A stretch of DNA of 36,858 nucleotides, from assembly GCA_964521425.1 (NCBI GenBank), contig CAZFRO010000025.1, forward strand, positions 1-36,858. The letters run 5' to 3'. Origin of the DNA: Joyebacterum sp964521425. Lineage in GTDB: Bacteria > Joyebacterota > Joyebacteria > Joyebacterales > Joyebacteraceae. Each line of letters starts with the position of its first letter. The stretch's first letter is position 1. The position numbers were made by a program, and so were the translations under genes. The notes under the pieces are model-generated. The model did not search any database and had not been told where the DNA came from. It was given only the letters and a program-made list of their open reading frames with translations. Positions 17,333 to 25,256 of this stretch are shown here, piece after piece.

Positions 17333-18574
17333 ATGCTTGGAAGACTGGTGATTGTCGGGCTCCTGGCCGTCGCGTTCTCTTTGAGCGCGGCGGCGCCCGT
17401 GTCGGCCGATGATGAGTCCGTTGAGATCATCGTGAAGAAGATCCTGGGCATTCGCGATGTGACATTCGGCGGCAGGCTTTTCAATGACTGGATGGAATGG
17501 GCGAGCATCGATTGTGAGATGGTAGATGCACTTGGTGAGGACGCGTTTGTGGGGGGCACGGAGTTCCGCTCGGCGCGCATCCACATGAAGGGTGACCTTC
17601 ACGATCACCTGCGTTTCTTCGTCGACTACGATTTCGGCGGAGGTGACGCGAGCCTCAAGGACGCATATGCGGAAGCACATGGCATCCCTGCAGTGGGGAA
17701 CGCCCGCGTCGGCCATATCCGCGAACCGTTCACACTCGAGGGCTTGACCAGCAACAAACACACGACCTTCATGGAGTTCGCGCTTCCGGCTGTGTTCAAC
17801 CCGTGGCGCAACAGCGGCTTCATGCTTCACAACACAGCCATCGATGGCCGGATGACGTGGGCCGCCGGCGCATTCAGAGATGTCGATGCGGATGGTCAGG
17901 GAAGTGGCGACAATGAGATGAGCTACACGGCGCGTCTCACGGGGACGCCCGTCTGGCAAGATGGTGGCAGGACGATGGTCCACGTTGGCGGCTCGGCCAG
18001 TCTGAGGCATCCGGACGGGGGAAGCGTACAATACAAGGCTGCCCCGGAGAACCACATGGCGCCGATCCTGATCGATACGGGGAGCATGAGCGTTGAGTCC
18101 GTGACGCAGCTCGGCGTCGAGGTTGCGGCCGTCATGGGGCCCATCTACCTACAGGGCGAGTACGTGAGCGCCGGCGTCGATCTCTCGCCCATGGCGGAGC
18201 CCGGCTCCCTCGAACTCCGCGGGGCACGCACCATCGCAGAAGAAGCCATATTCACAGGTTACTACGTTCAGGCTAGCTGGATGCTCACCGGCGAGCACCG
18301 TCCGTTCAAGGGGGGGTGTGTCGCCGGCGTGAAACCAGCTACGACGTTCATGGACGACGGCTGGGGCGCGCTGGAACTGGCCGTGCGATACTCGGATCTC
18401 GACCTCGACGACAGCGACGCCGGGATCGAGGGAGGGAATCTGACGGGTACCACCGTCGGGTTGAACTGGTACATGAGCGCGAACAGCCGCGTGATGTTCA
18501 ACTACGTGATGTCCGACCTCGAGGACGTGGGGACAAGCTCCGCATTCATGACACGACTGCAGATCGTATTCTAG
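17333..18574 (+). CDS. OprP/OprO-like porin (Porin_O_P family)
   Basis: A 413-residue outer-membrane beta-barrel. The signal peptide is VIVGLLAVAFSLSAAAPVSA, followed by DVTFGGRLFNDW, then alternating amphipathic strands such as ARIHMKGDLHDHLRFFVDYDF and LKDAYAEA. The run VGHIREPFTLEGLTSNKHTTFMEF is the recognisable OprP/OprO block. The C-terminus FMTRLQIVF ends in phenylalanine, as expected for BAM-dependent barrels. The family includes phosphate- and pyrophosphate-selective porins, but the specificity here is unknown. Tandem ATGs occur at 17330 and 17333; GGAGG at 17321-17325 favours 17333. It is followed by the structured RNA unit. Confidence 0.8.
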   Translation: MLGRLVIVGLLAVAFSLSAAAPVSADDESVEIIVKKILGIRDVTFGGRLFNDWMEWASIDCEMVDALGEDAFVGGTEFRSARIHMKGDLHDHLRFFVDYDFGGGDASLKDAYAEAHGIPAVGNARVGHIREPFTLEGLTSNKHTTFMEFALPAVFNPWRNSGFMLHNTAIDGRMTWAAGAFRDVDADGQGSGDNEMSYTARLTGTPVWQDGGRTMVHVGGSASLRHPDGGSVQYKAAPENHMAPILIDTGSMSVESVTQLGVEVAAVMGPIYLQGEYVSAGVDLSPMAEPGSLELRGARTIAEEAIFTGYYVQASWMLTGEHRPFKGGCVAGVKPATTFMDDGWGALELAVRYSDLDLDDSDAGIEGGNLTGTTVGLNWYMSANSRVMFNYVMSDLEDVGTSSAFMTRLQIVF

Positions 18575-18604
18575 ACGCATGCGCACCGATTGTGTATGTG
18601 TGTG

Positions 18605-18633
18605 TTGACGGGCATCGCTGAGAGTGGTATGAT
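18605..18633 (+). promoter_or_regulatory. strong sigma-70-like promoter of the structured RNA
   Basis: TTGACG (18605-18610) and TATGAT (18628-18633) are spaced by exactly 17 nt, with an extended -10 TGG directly before TATGAT. Transcription should start near 18640. No protein-like ORF follows before the terminator at 18813. Confidence 0.65.
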
Positions 18634-18639
18634 GTGGCG

Positions 18640-18842
18640 TGGGTTCCGCGGTGTTCTGGAACCGCTTCGGGATTTCGCGAACCTCCACGTGGTGCAACGC
18701 ATCAAAAAGATTGCGGGGCGAGCACGGTGTCACTCCCGCGAAACCAGGGACCCAGAGAATTATTCATAAGATGAATAGGGCCCTACCACGGTTTCGACGC
18801 CGACTCGACTCTGAGAACCCCCCTCTAACGAGGGGGGTTCTC
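18640..18842 (+). ncRNA. candidate structured RNA or regulatory leader, about 200 nt
   Basis: A non-coding stretch between a good promoter and a strong terminator. I see several compatible helices. GCGGT pairs with ACCGC near the 5' end. CGTGG-GTTC pairs with GAAC-CT-CCACG around it. GCGGG pairs with CCCGC near 18713-18740. A long 3' hairpin combines GAAACC/GGTTTC, AGGG/CCCT and an apical TATTCAT-AAG-ATGAATA stem. The terminator follows. The TonB receptor gene begins 80 nt past it, so this is either an independent small RNA or an attenuating leader such as a riboswitch. I could not match it to a known class by eye. It fills the 348-bp gap between the porin and receptor genes. Confidence 0.5.
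18813..18842 (+). terminator. strong intrinsic terminator before the TonB receptor gene
   Basis: GAGAACCCCCCTC and GAGGGGGGTTCTC form a perfect 13-bp stem around the loop TAAC, followed by TTGTTGTA. It ends the candidate RNA and lies in front of the receptor gene, so it could also be a regulated attenuator. Confidence 0.8.
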
Positions 18843-18922
18843 TTGTTGTATGCGGAGAGGATCTGCTGTACGTTCTCGGCTGAATCGGTCGCTTGAACGT
18901 ATGCGAAGAACTCGGAGGTCCG

Positions 18923-20827
18923 ATGCGCACTGCTCTCATCCCCTTTGCTCTCTTGGCGGTACTCCTACCGGCTGTCTCACACGCCGGCACACCTGAGACC
19001 GCCGCTGCAACCCCGGCCGGAACGACGGGATTGGCCGTGGCGACAGAAGCCGACGTGGCAATAGAGACAACCGCCACCGACAGCTCGTTCGTTCGTCTGT
19101 ACCACGCCAGCGAAGTTGTGGTAACGGCCGATCGCCCACGACGCTTCTCGACATTCATCGCCGATCCTGTCCTGGTCGACGGTGAGGTTGACAGAGCCCT
19201 CTTGTCGCTTCCACACGCCGCGACCGGGAGCTACGGGACAGCGACGTTCCCATCAGTACGCGGGCTTCCCACTGAACATGTTGCCATCGAGTACGATGGC
19301 GTTCCCCTGAACAGCATCCAGAACGGGCTCTTCGATCTAGCTCTGCTCGGAGCCTTCGATACCAGCGCTACTCTCATGCGCGGTCCATTCGCCAGACTGA
19401 GAACCGGGCGGCCGGGTCAGGCTGCCGTGTCGATCACCCCGACGCCTTACGAGCGCGGGGATGCTGCGCAAGAGGGGAGAGCGGTCGGCACCTTCGGCGA
19501 GACGGAGGAGACGGTCCGGTTATCCTATTCAGGAGAACGGTTCAGTTTGAGCGCCGGCATTCTGCGGGACGACGGCTACGCCATGAACACGGCCGTGTCC
19601 AGGTTCGCCTGGGAGGCGCAGGCACACTTGGGATCGCTTGACCAAGCGACACACGTGGGCGTGACCGAGGCTGTGGATTCGGGAGGGCGTGGATACCGGG
19701 CGGCTCTGAGCTACGTCTTGCTCGAGAGAGACGTACCCGGGCCCGACTACGCACCGGGATTCTCAGGAGAGCTCAGGGACGAACTCATGATCTTCCGTGT
19801 CGTCGGAGAGAACGACGGTAGCTTCCGCCCGACCCTCTATGCCGTCCGCCAGTGGCAAGAGTATGAGGACAGCTACTCGTCTCCGACACACATAACATCG
19901 TGCGCGGGAGCCGTCGCCGAATACGATCTCTCGGATCTCCTTGTATCAGGCATGATGGCCACCGCGTCTCTCGATATCTCGGATCTGGACAGCTGGGACA
20001 CGGTCGGCGCGGATCTCGGGAGGCATCGAAGGGCGGGCGGCGCTCTGGTGGCAAGCTACGTCGGAGGGACAGACGCGTACCGGTTTACGGGAGAGATGGC
20101 GGCGACGTACACGAGCGACTTCGCGGCCGCGCTCTCCTGGACGTGTGGCGCGGCGGTCCTTCGCCCGGAGGGACGAGCCTGGATAAGCGCCGGGACGACC
20201 TGGCGCGCACCGACGATGAACGAACTCCACTGGCCGGAGGACATCTGGTCGGGTGGGAACTCTGATCTCGAGCCGGAACGAGTGCTGACGGGGGAGGCGG
20301 GCGTCTCCGCCGCCAAAGGTCCGCTCGAGGTCTCCTTCACCCTCTACGCGTCGAGGGCCAGGGACCTCATCGTGTGGGCGGGCGACGACAGCTTCGTGTG
20401 GCGGCCGGGGAACATCGGGGAAGCGGGAATCGCCGGCGCCGAGTGGGATGTCGAGCTTGGACTTGGGTCCCTCGGATTGAGCTACGGTCTTGATCTGGCG
20501 AGCGCGGTAGACATGAAGACGGGGAAGAGCATCCCGTACCGACCGAGGGCACTCCATTGGTACCGTGCCAGACTCGCACTGCCGTTCGGCTCCATGGGGG
20601 TCGGTGTGAAACAGTCGGGCAGAGTCTTCACGGATACAGAGAACCTGGCGATGCTCGATGGCTATGTCGTGACAGATGCAACGCTACGCGTGATGACGCC
20701 CGTCGCCGGGATGGGTGTTCTCCTTGAGGTTACGAATCTGGCCGATGAGCAGTATGCGACACGAGATGGGTACGGACTTCCAGGCCGCGAGTGGCGTGTC
20801 GGGCTCGAGTTCGTCTCCACGGATTAG
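18923..20827 (+). CDS. TonB-dependent outer-membrane receptor (BtuB-like size)
   Basis: A 634-residue receptor that would import a scarce chelate or cofactor with energy from TonB. The signal peptide (LIPFALLAVLLPAVSHA) is followed by a variable linker and a TonB-box-like EVVVTADR near residues 60-70. The plug domain includes FPSVRGLPTEHVAIEYDGVPLN, and a 22-strand barrel ends in LEVTNLADEQYATRDGYGLPGREWRVGLEF, the classic TBDR terminus with phenylalanine just before the end. The size and plug are closest to vitamin- or siderophore-type receptors; the ligand is unknown. The ATG at 18923 has GGAGG upstream. It is preceded by the structured RNA and terminator and followed after 71 nt by the LpoB-like gene on the same strand. 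Confidence 0.85.
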   Translation: MRTALIPFALLAVLLPAVSHAGTPETAAATPAGTTGLAVATEADVAIETTATDSSFVRLYHASEVVVTADRPRRFSTFIADPVLVDGEVDRALLSLPHAATGSYGTATFPSVRGLPTEHVAIEYDGVPLNSIQNGLFDLALLGAFDTSATLMRGPFARLRTGRPGQAAVSITPTPYERGDAAQEGRAVGTFGETEETVRLSYSGERFSLSAGILRDDGYAMNTAVSRFAWEAQAHLGSLDQATHVGVTEAVDSGGRGYRAALSYVLLERDVPGPDYAPGFSGELRDELMIFRVVGENDGSFRPTLYAVRQWQEYEDSYSSPTHITSCAGAVAEYDLSDLLVSGMMATASLDISDLDSWDTVGADLGRHRRAGGALVASYVGGTDAYRFTGEMAATYTSDFAAALSWTCGAAVLRPEGRAWISAGTTWRAPTMNELHWPEDIWSGGNSDLEPERVLTGEAGVSAAKGPLEVSFTLYASRARDLIVWAGDDSFVWRPGNIGEAGIAGAEWDVELGLGSLGLSYGLDLASAVDMKTGKSIPYRPRALHWYRARLALPFGSMGVGVKQSGRVFTDTENLAMLDGYVVTDATLRVMTPVAGMGVLLEVTNLADEQYATRDGYGLPGREWRVGLEFVSTD

Positions 20828-20898
20828 CTTCGCGCAGCACCTGTAGCAGGTTCACGGATCTGTTTCACGTAGTGATCTCCAGCAAGAGGAGGGATTGG

Positions 20899-21528
20899 AT
20901 GGATACGAGAAGGAACCGGTCGACGGTCGCGGTGATTGTTGCTCTGGCGCTCGCGGCGCTTCTGACGGCAGGCTGCGGTGGGACAAAGGTCGAGAACGTC
21001 GATCCGACGACCGAGGGGTACGTGAGCGGCCGCTGGAACGACTCCGACGCGCAGGCTACCGCCGAGGTACTGATCCCGGACTGTCTGGAGAAGCCATGGC
21101 TTCCCGAGTTTCGCGGGGCGCACGACCAGGCGCGGCCGAGGATCGTAATCGGTGACATCGAGAACAACACGAGTGAGCACATCAGCAAGGATGTGTTCAT
21201 GAATGAACTCCAGCGCGTTCTCATCAACTCAGGTCTCGTGCGCTTCGTGGCGGACGAGGGCATCCGCGCCGACCTCATGAGAGAGGTCGATTGGCAGTCG
21301 GGTATGGCCAAGGACGGAGGCGTTGCCGATGATGTGGCCGGCGGTGTGTCCGGCGCCGACTTCATGATGCTCGGGACGATCAGCTCGATCGTCGATCAAG
21401 CCGCCAGTGATGCAATCGTCTTCTATCAGGTGGACCTTTCGCTCGTCGATCTCAGGACCTGGGAGAAGGTCTGGATCGGAAGCGCCAAGCGGAAGCACCT
21501 TGTGTCCGGTGCGAAGACCAGGTTCTAG
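20899..21528 (+). CDS. lpoB: LpoB-like penicillin-binding-protein activator lipoprotein
   Basis: A 209-residue outer-membrane lipoprotein with lipobox LTAGC and a short Asp/Glu-rich linker. It has an LpoB-type domain: RPRIVIGDIENNTSEHI, then FMNELQRVLINSGLVRFV, then GADFMMLGTISSI, ending in LVDLRTWEKVWIGSAKRKH. In gammaproteobacteria LpoB reaches through peptidoglycan to activate the synthase PBP1b. Members outside that group are usually annotated by this domain only, so the exact partner here is inferred. The ATG at 20899 is preceded by AGGAGGG. The next gene, COG3014-like, follows after 28 nt, a neighbourhood also seen in marine gammaproteobacteria. Confidence 0.75.
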   Translation: MDTRRNRSTVAVIVALALAALLTAGCGGTKVENVDPTTEGYVSGRWNDSDAQATAEVLIPDCLEKPWLPEFRGAHDQARPRIVIGDIENNTSEHISKDVFMNELQRVLINSGLVRFVADEGIRADLMREVDWQSGMAKDGGVADDVAGGVSGADFMMLGTISSIVDQAASDAIVFYQVDLSLVDLRTWEKVWIGSAKRKHLVSGAKTRF

Positions 21529-21556
21529 AATCGGCCGAGCATGAGGAGTTGATCTC

Positions 21557-23059
21557 TTGGTGAAGCGTCTCATTGCAGTGTGCGTGTGCGCCGGACTTCT
21601 GTCCGGCTGCACGCCTGCTGCCCTTGTCATCTGCGAGCCTCTCGAGCGGGCCTACGCGGGCGATCTCACGGCCGCCGTGGAGGCCATCGACAAGACCGCC
21701 ATTGCGGACACTGAGAACGACCGGTTTCTCTACCGTGCCCAGCGCGGCCACCTGCTTCACCTTGCGGGGGAGTTCGAGGAGAGTAACCGCGAGTTCGAGC
21801 TGGCGATCGCCGCGGCCGAAGAGCTTGAGCCCTTGAGCATCACGGGGACCATCACCGACTACACCTTCAATGAGACGGTGAAGGCGTACCCGGGTGAAGA
21901 CTTCGAACGCGCCTACCTTCACTACTACATGACCCTGAACTACCTCATGCTGGACGATCTCGAAGGCGCGCTCATAGAGTGTCGCCGTCTCGACGAGGTC
22001 TTCCGCAAGCTCGATGCTCGCTACGAGGAGGGGACCGAGCGATATCAGGATGACGGGTTCATCCGGTATCTCTCGGGGCTCATCTATGAGGCGCTTGGAA
22101 AGCAGGAGGACGCCTTCATCGACTACCTGTTGGCTGCGCGTGCCTACGAGGGTGAGTCCGGGCTTGGGGCATCGATGGGAGTGCCTCAGGGGCTCGCGGA
22201 ATCACTTGTGTGGCTCGGTCGCAGGGTCGGCCGCGAGGATGATGCCGGTGCGCTCGTTGACACGGTTGGGATGCTCAGACCAGTGCCCGCGGGAATGGGT
22301 GAGATCGTCGTCGTCATCGACTCCGGCTGGGCCCCGTACAAGCTCGAGGAGTCGATCGAGTTCCCCATATACGGCCCCCTCGTGCCGGACGACCTTCGCG
22401 GTAGTTCGTTCCTGGCCGCCTATGTCAAGATCGCCTACCCGGTGTTCCAGAGCGTGTCTTGGACGCCGGATGGGTTCAGGGTGGGGGCGACGAGGATCGG
22501 CGCTCCGGCTGGTGGAGGGGACGCTCCGGTTGGTCGAGATGATGACACGAGTGAGGGGGCTGCCTTGGGATCAGGTGGACCCGCGGCGTCTTCGCATCGC
22601 GTGGAGCACGCGTGGGCGGAACGTGCGCAGGACATCGATGCCCTCGCGCGGTGGACGCTAGAGCGCAGAATCGGCGCGATCAAGCTCAGGTCGACGCTAC
22701 GCGCCACGACCAAGCAGATCGCGCTCGCGAAGGCGAAGCACGACCGCAAGGAGAAACGGAACGAGAACGGTGGGATCGGTGGCGGCTTGGGGGCAGAGAT
22801 TCTGAACTGGGTCGTGGAGGACGTCGTCACACGTGTGGTTGCCGAGACCGAGCAGGCGGATACGAGAAGCTGGATCACGCTTCCGGCTGGGATGTGGATC
22901 GCCAGGATTCCCGTCGAAGCTGGAGAGTACGATGTGATGATTGCGCCCGAGGGCACGGCCAGTCGGATCGTGCTGGGCCGAGTCACGGTGCCGCCGGGCG
23001 GCAAGGCATTCCGCGCCGCGCGCGTCTATGGCGGGCCCCACCCGGTGCGATGTGATTAG
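21557..23059 (+). CDS. COG3014-like TPR-type lipoprotein, LpoB partner gene
   Basis: A 500-residue lipoprotein with a short signal and lipobox LLSGC. The first 200 residues are helical and repeat-like (FLYRAQRGHLLHLAGEFEESNREFELAIAAAEE, FERAYLHYYMTLNYLMLDDLEGALIECRRLDE), which fits TPR repeats. The middle (EIVVVIDSGWAPYKLEE and YPVFQSVS) and the end (ARIPVEAGEYDV, followed by VPPGGKAFRAARVYGG) are beta-rich. The domain order matches COG3014 proteins, whose function is unknown but which co-occur with LpoB. Residues about 318-340 hold a low-complexity insert, GAPAGGGDAPVGRDDDTSE. The start is TTG at 21557 with AGGAG 8 nt upstream; GTG at 21560 is an alternative. It probably serves envelope assembly together with the LpoB-like protein. 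Confidence 0.7.
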   Translation: MVKRLIAVCVCAGLLSGCTPAALVICEPLERAYAGDLTAAVEAIDKTAIADTENDRFLYRAQRGHLLHLAGEFEESNREFELAIAAAEELEPLSITGTITDYTFNETVKAYPGEDFERAYLHYYMTLNYLMLDDLEGALIECRRLDEVFRKLDARYEEGTERYQDDGFIRYLSGLIYEALGKQEDAFIDYLLAARAYEGESGLGASMGVPQGLAESLVWLGRRVGREDDAGALVDTVGMLRPVPAGMGEIVVVIDSGWAPYKLEESIEFPIYGPLVPDDLRGSSFLAAYVKIAYPVFQSVSWTPDGFRVGATRIGAPAGGGDAPVGRDDDTSEGAALGSGGPAASSHRVEHAWAERAQDIDALARWTLERRIGAIKLRSTLRATTKQIALAKAKHDRKEKRNENGGIGGGLGAEILNWVVEDVVTRVVAETEQADTRSWITLPAGMWIARIPVEAGEYDVMIAPEGTASRIVLGRVTVPPGGKAFRAARVYGGPHPVRCD

Positions 23060-23149
23060 GGGCCCCACGAACTGCAGTCCCCATGGACTACCGCTCTCCT
23101 GAACGCCAGTCCCCACGTACTGCATCGCACGCGTGGGCCTTCGATAGAC

Positions 23150-25027
23150 CTATCTCACGACCACGAGCTTGCGTATGTCTGACATGCCGTCCACCTCACA
23201 CTTCGCGAAGTAGACACCACCCGTCACGGGAAGCCCTCGGGCATCGTTTCCGTCCCACACGATCTCCCTCTGACCTGGTGCGACTGTGCCATCGACGAGC
23301 GTCCGGATGAGCTGTCCGCGTGCGTTGTAGATGGCGAGTCGGAGTCTCCCGGCGTCGGCCGGGACGTCGAACGCGAGGGTGGTAGCTCCGGAGAACGGAG
23401 ACGGCGACGGCGCGTGCAACACGAGTCGGCTCGGAATCGTCGGCTCATCCACACCGGTCGCCGGGACGATAGTGACACCCTTCGAGCCCCACCCGCCGAT
23501 CGAATCCGAGTAGCTCGCGTAGGAGTACGATGAGTCGGAGATGAAGCCGCGCGACATGACGCTGATTATGTTGCCCAGGAGCGAAGTGTCTGCAATCAGA
23601 TCCCAGGTGACGAGATTCCCTATTCCTGAACTTGCGGTGCCGGTAATCGTCTGTGTCGCTGTCTCGCCCGGCGCGAGCGTGAAGAGCGTTGATGGGTAGA
23701 TCGTGGCCTCGCGGGAGCTGGCCGGGTCCTGCCCGTCGAACGGGTGCGGACCGTGGTAGTAGATGACGGCCGAGACTGAGAACTCGGCGCCCTGTTCGAC
23801 CTCATCGGGCGCCTGAACCTGGACTTCCCACGGCACAATCAGCGTTGCCCATCTGTAGTATCTCGTCCAGAGGTTGTCCACGAACGTCGTCTGGTTGAAA
23901 TTGACGTTTGGTCCCTGGTACAGACCCGAGTACCACGGGTCGTGCACTATGAACACATTCGTTGTGTCGTTGTAGCCCTTGACGACGCGGAAATGGCCGG
24001 AGTTGTGCGACGTGTCGTAGTAGGTGAGAACAAGGATCGGGAAGTCCTGGCTGACTATCTCCTTGAGATCGTTGTAGCGGTCCGGATAGTCGGGATCGCT
24101 TGTGTTCGGATATGACCACTGGTTCTCGAGCGCCGCGTATCCAAGCTGGCGTTCGTTGTATCCGCTCAGGGACGCGTTCTGTATCGCGGTGCTGATACCG
24201 CTGAAGTGACCACTTCGTCTGACGTCGGAGGCGTAGCTCCCCGCGGCCGCTGTGCAGTTGGCAACGTCGGCGACATCCTCCTGGTCGATGTCGGGTCCGT
24301 AGTAGTCCATGACCATCTCGGACGCGGCCGGGCCACAGTTGAACGATGTTCCCTGGTAGTGATGAGGAACGCCACTGATGTCGAACCCCGGAGGGAAGCG
24401 GTCGCCCTCAGCGCCCTCATAGGCATCGATAGACAACTGCGTGTGGGGTGGGGGCGGAAGCTCGAACTCAAGCGGGGGTGGCGAGATATCTTCATCGAGT
24501 CCCATGTGGATGTCGGTCGGGTCCGAGGTGTTCAGGAACATCTCTGAGTCGGCGATCCGTGCGTGCCAGTAGAGCTGCTTGTCCGGCATGCTGACCACGC
24601 GGAGTTCGGAGGGCAGGAGTTCGGTCCCGAGCGCTCGCCCCGCCAGATTCGCCGCAGCCGCGCGTGAGACAGACGGAAACGCGTCACGGGCAGGGCATTC
24701 TCCGAAAGCCTGCCATTGGCCGTCTGTTGCACCCACGGTGACGTAGCTCGTCCGCCCGGTCGGTCCGGCCGAGAGAGGGACGTAGTAGTATGAGGGGTCA
24801 AGGGAAGGGTAGGAGTGGATGAGGAGCGGCTTGCTTGGGATCACATCACCCTCGGACCACGGTTTGAATGCGCCCGGTACATCCGGGTGACGGGAGCTGT
24901 ACGCGCCCACCTTCATAATGAGCGAGTTCGCGGTGTCGAGTATCTCTGCCTCGGGGACAGTAGAGAGTGCTGGGGTGAGAGAGGGGAGCAGGAACACCAG
25001 CGTCAACAGAAGCGTCGTGGCCTTCAT
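23150..25027 (-). CDS. secreted C39-like cysteine peptidase with FlgD-like C-terminal domain
   Basis: A 625-residue exported protein. The ATG at 25027 has GGAGG upstream; the longer open frame is not coding. The signal peptide is TLLLTLVFLLPSLTPALS. An N-terminal 200-residue region is followed by a papain-fold C39-like domain: SFNCGPAASEMVMDYYG (C231), SGHFRVVKGYND (H345) and VHDPWY (D363), the expected Cys-His-Asp triad. Beta-rich segments follow, then an FlgD-like domain (APSPSPFSGATTLAF, RLAIYNARGQLIRTLV, GGVYFAKCEV) and the tail DIRKLVVVR. C39 domains usually cut double-glycine leaders in ABC exporters, but free-standing C39-like proteins such as this may be secreted general peptidases. 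It diverges from the PNGase F-like gene. Confidence 0.78.
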   Translation of the reverse strand: MKATTLLLTLVFLLPSLTPALSTVPEAEILDTANSLIMKVGAYSSRHPDVPGAFKPWSEGDVIPSKPLLIHSYPSLDPSYYYVPLSAGPTGRTSYVTVGATDGQWQAFGECPARDAFPSVSRAAAANLAGRALGTELLPSELRVVSMPDKQLYWHARIADSEMFLNTSDPTDIHMGLDEDISPPPLEFELPPPPHTQLSIDAYEGAEGDRFPPGFDISGVPHHYQGTSFNCGPAASEMVMDYYGPDIDQEDVADVANCTAAAGSYASDVRRSGHFSGISTAIQNASLSGYNERQLGYAALENQWSYPNTSDPDYPDRYNDLKEIVSQDFPILVLTYYDTSHNSGHFRVVKGYNDTTNVFIVHDPWYSGLYQGPNVNFNQTTFVDNLWTRYYRWATLIVPWEVQVQAPDEVEQGAEFSVSAVIYYHGPHPFDGQDPASSREATIYPSTLFTLAPGETATQTITGTASSGIGNLVTWDLIADTSLLGNIISVMSRGFISDSSYSYASYSDSIGGWGSKGVTIVPATGVDEPTIPSRLVLHAPSPSPFSGATTLAFDVPADAGRLRLAIYNARGQLIRTLVDGTVAPGQREIVWDGNDARGLPVTGGVYFAKCEVDGMSDIRKLVVVR

Positions 25028-25256
25028 GGCGACCTCCGCGTGGAATGGGTGTGCGTGACTTGCCTTTCCTGGTGACCGCTCGGGGGGAGAACGAGGACGG
25101 CTGGAGGTAACACCGTAAAATACCACATTCTGTGCCAATGGACGAGAGACATCTCTTGCCGCTTGCGGTACCGTAGAGGGCAAGGAGTCCGTTGCGCTGC
25201 GCGATGGCCGTGCACCGCGCTCCGACATCCCCTTCTCTCAGAGGAGAGCATCCGCC

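Noticed and set aside
18640..18812. Partial resemblance of the structured RNA to tmRNA (TTCGGGATTTCGCGAACC-like stretch)
   Set aside because: The unit is only about 200 nt, has no tag reading frame ending in a hydrophobic degron, and no tRNA-like acceptor end.
18640..18812. Cobalamin riboswitch before a BtuB-sized TonB receptor
   Set aside because: Fragments such as GGTGCAA and CCAGGGACC are present, but the conserved core order and the GCCACTG box are not found. It remains testable by covariance search, but I do not call it.
23059..23149. Repeated AGTCCCCAxGxACT segments and GGGGCCCC between two convergent genes
   Set aside because: Only two imperfect copies exist in 90 bp. They may be a terminator or chance; no array or mobile element is supported.
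25095..25145. Sigma-54-like promoter (TTGGCACAGAATGTGG on the minus strand) before the C39 peptidase gene
   Set aside because: The -12 element does not contain the required GC at the right spacing, and no activator is nearby.
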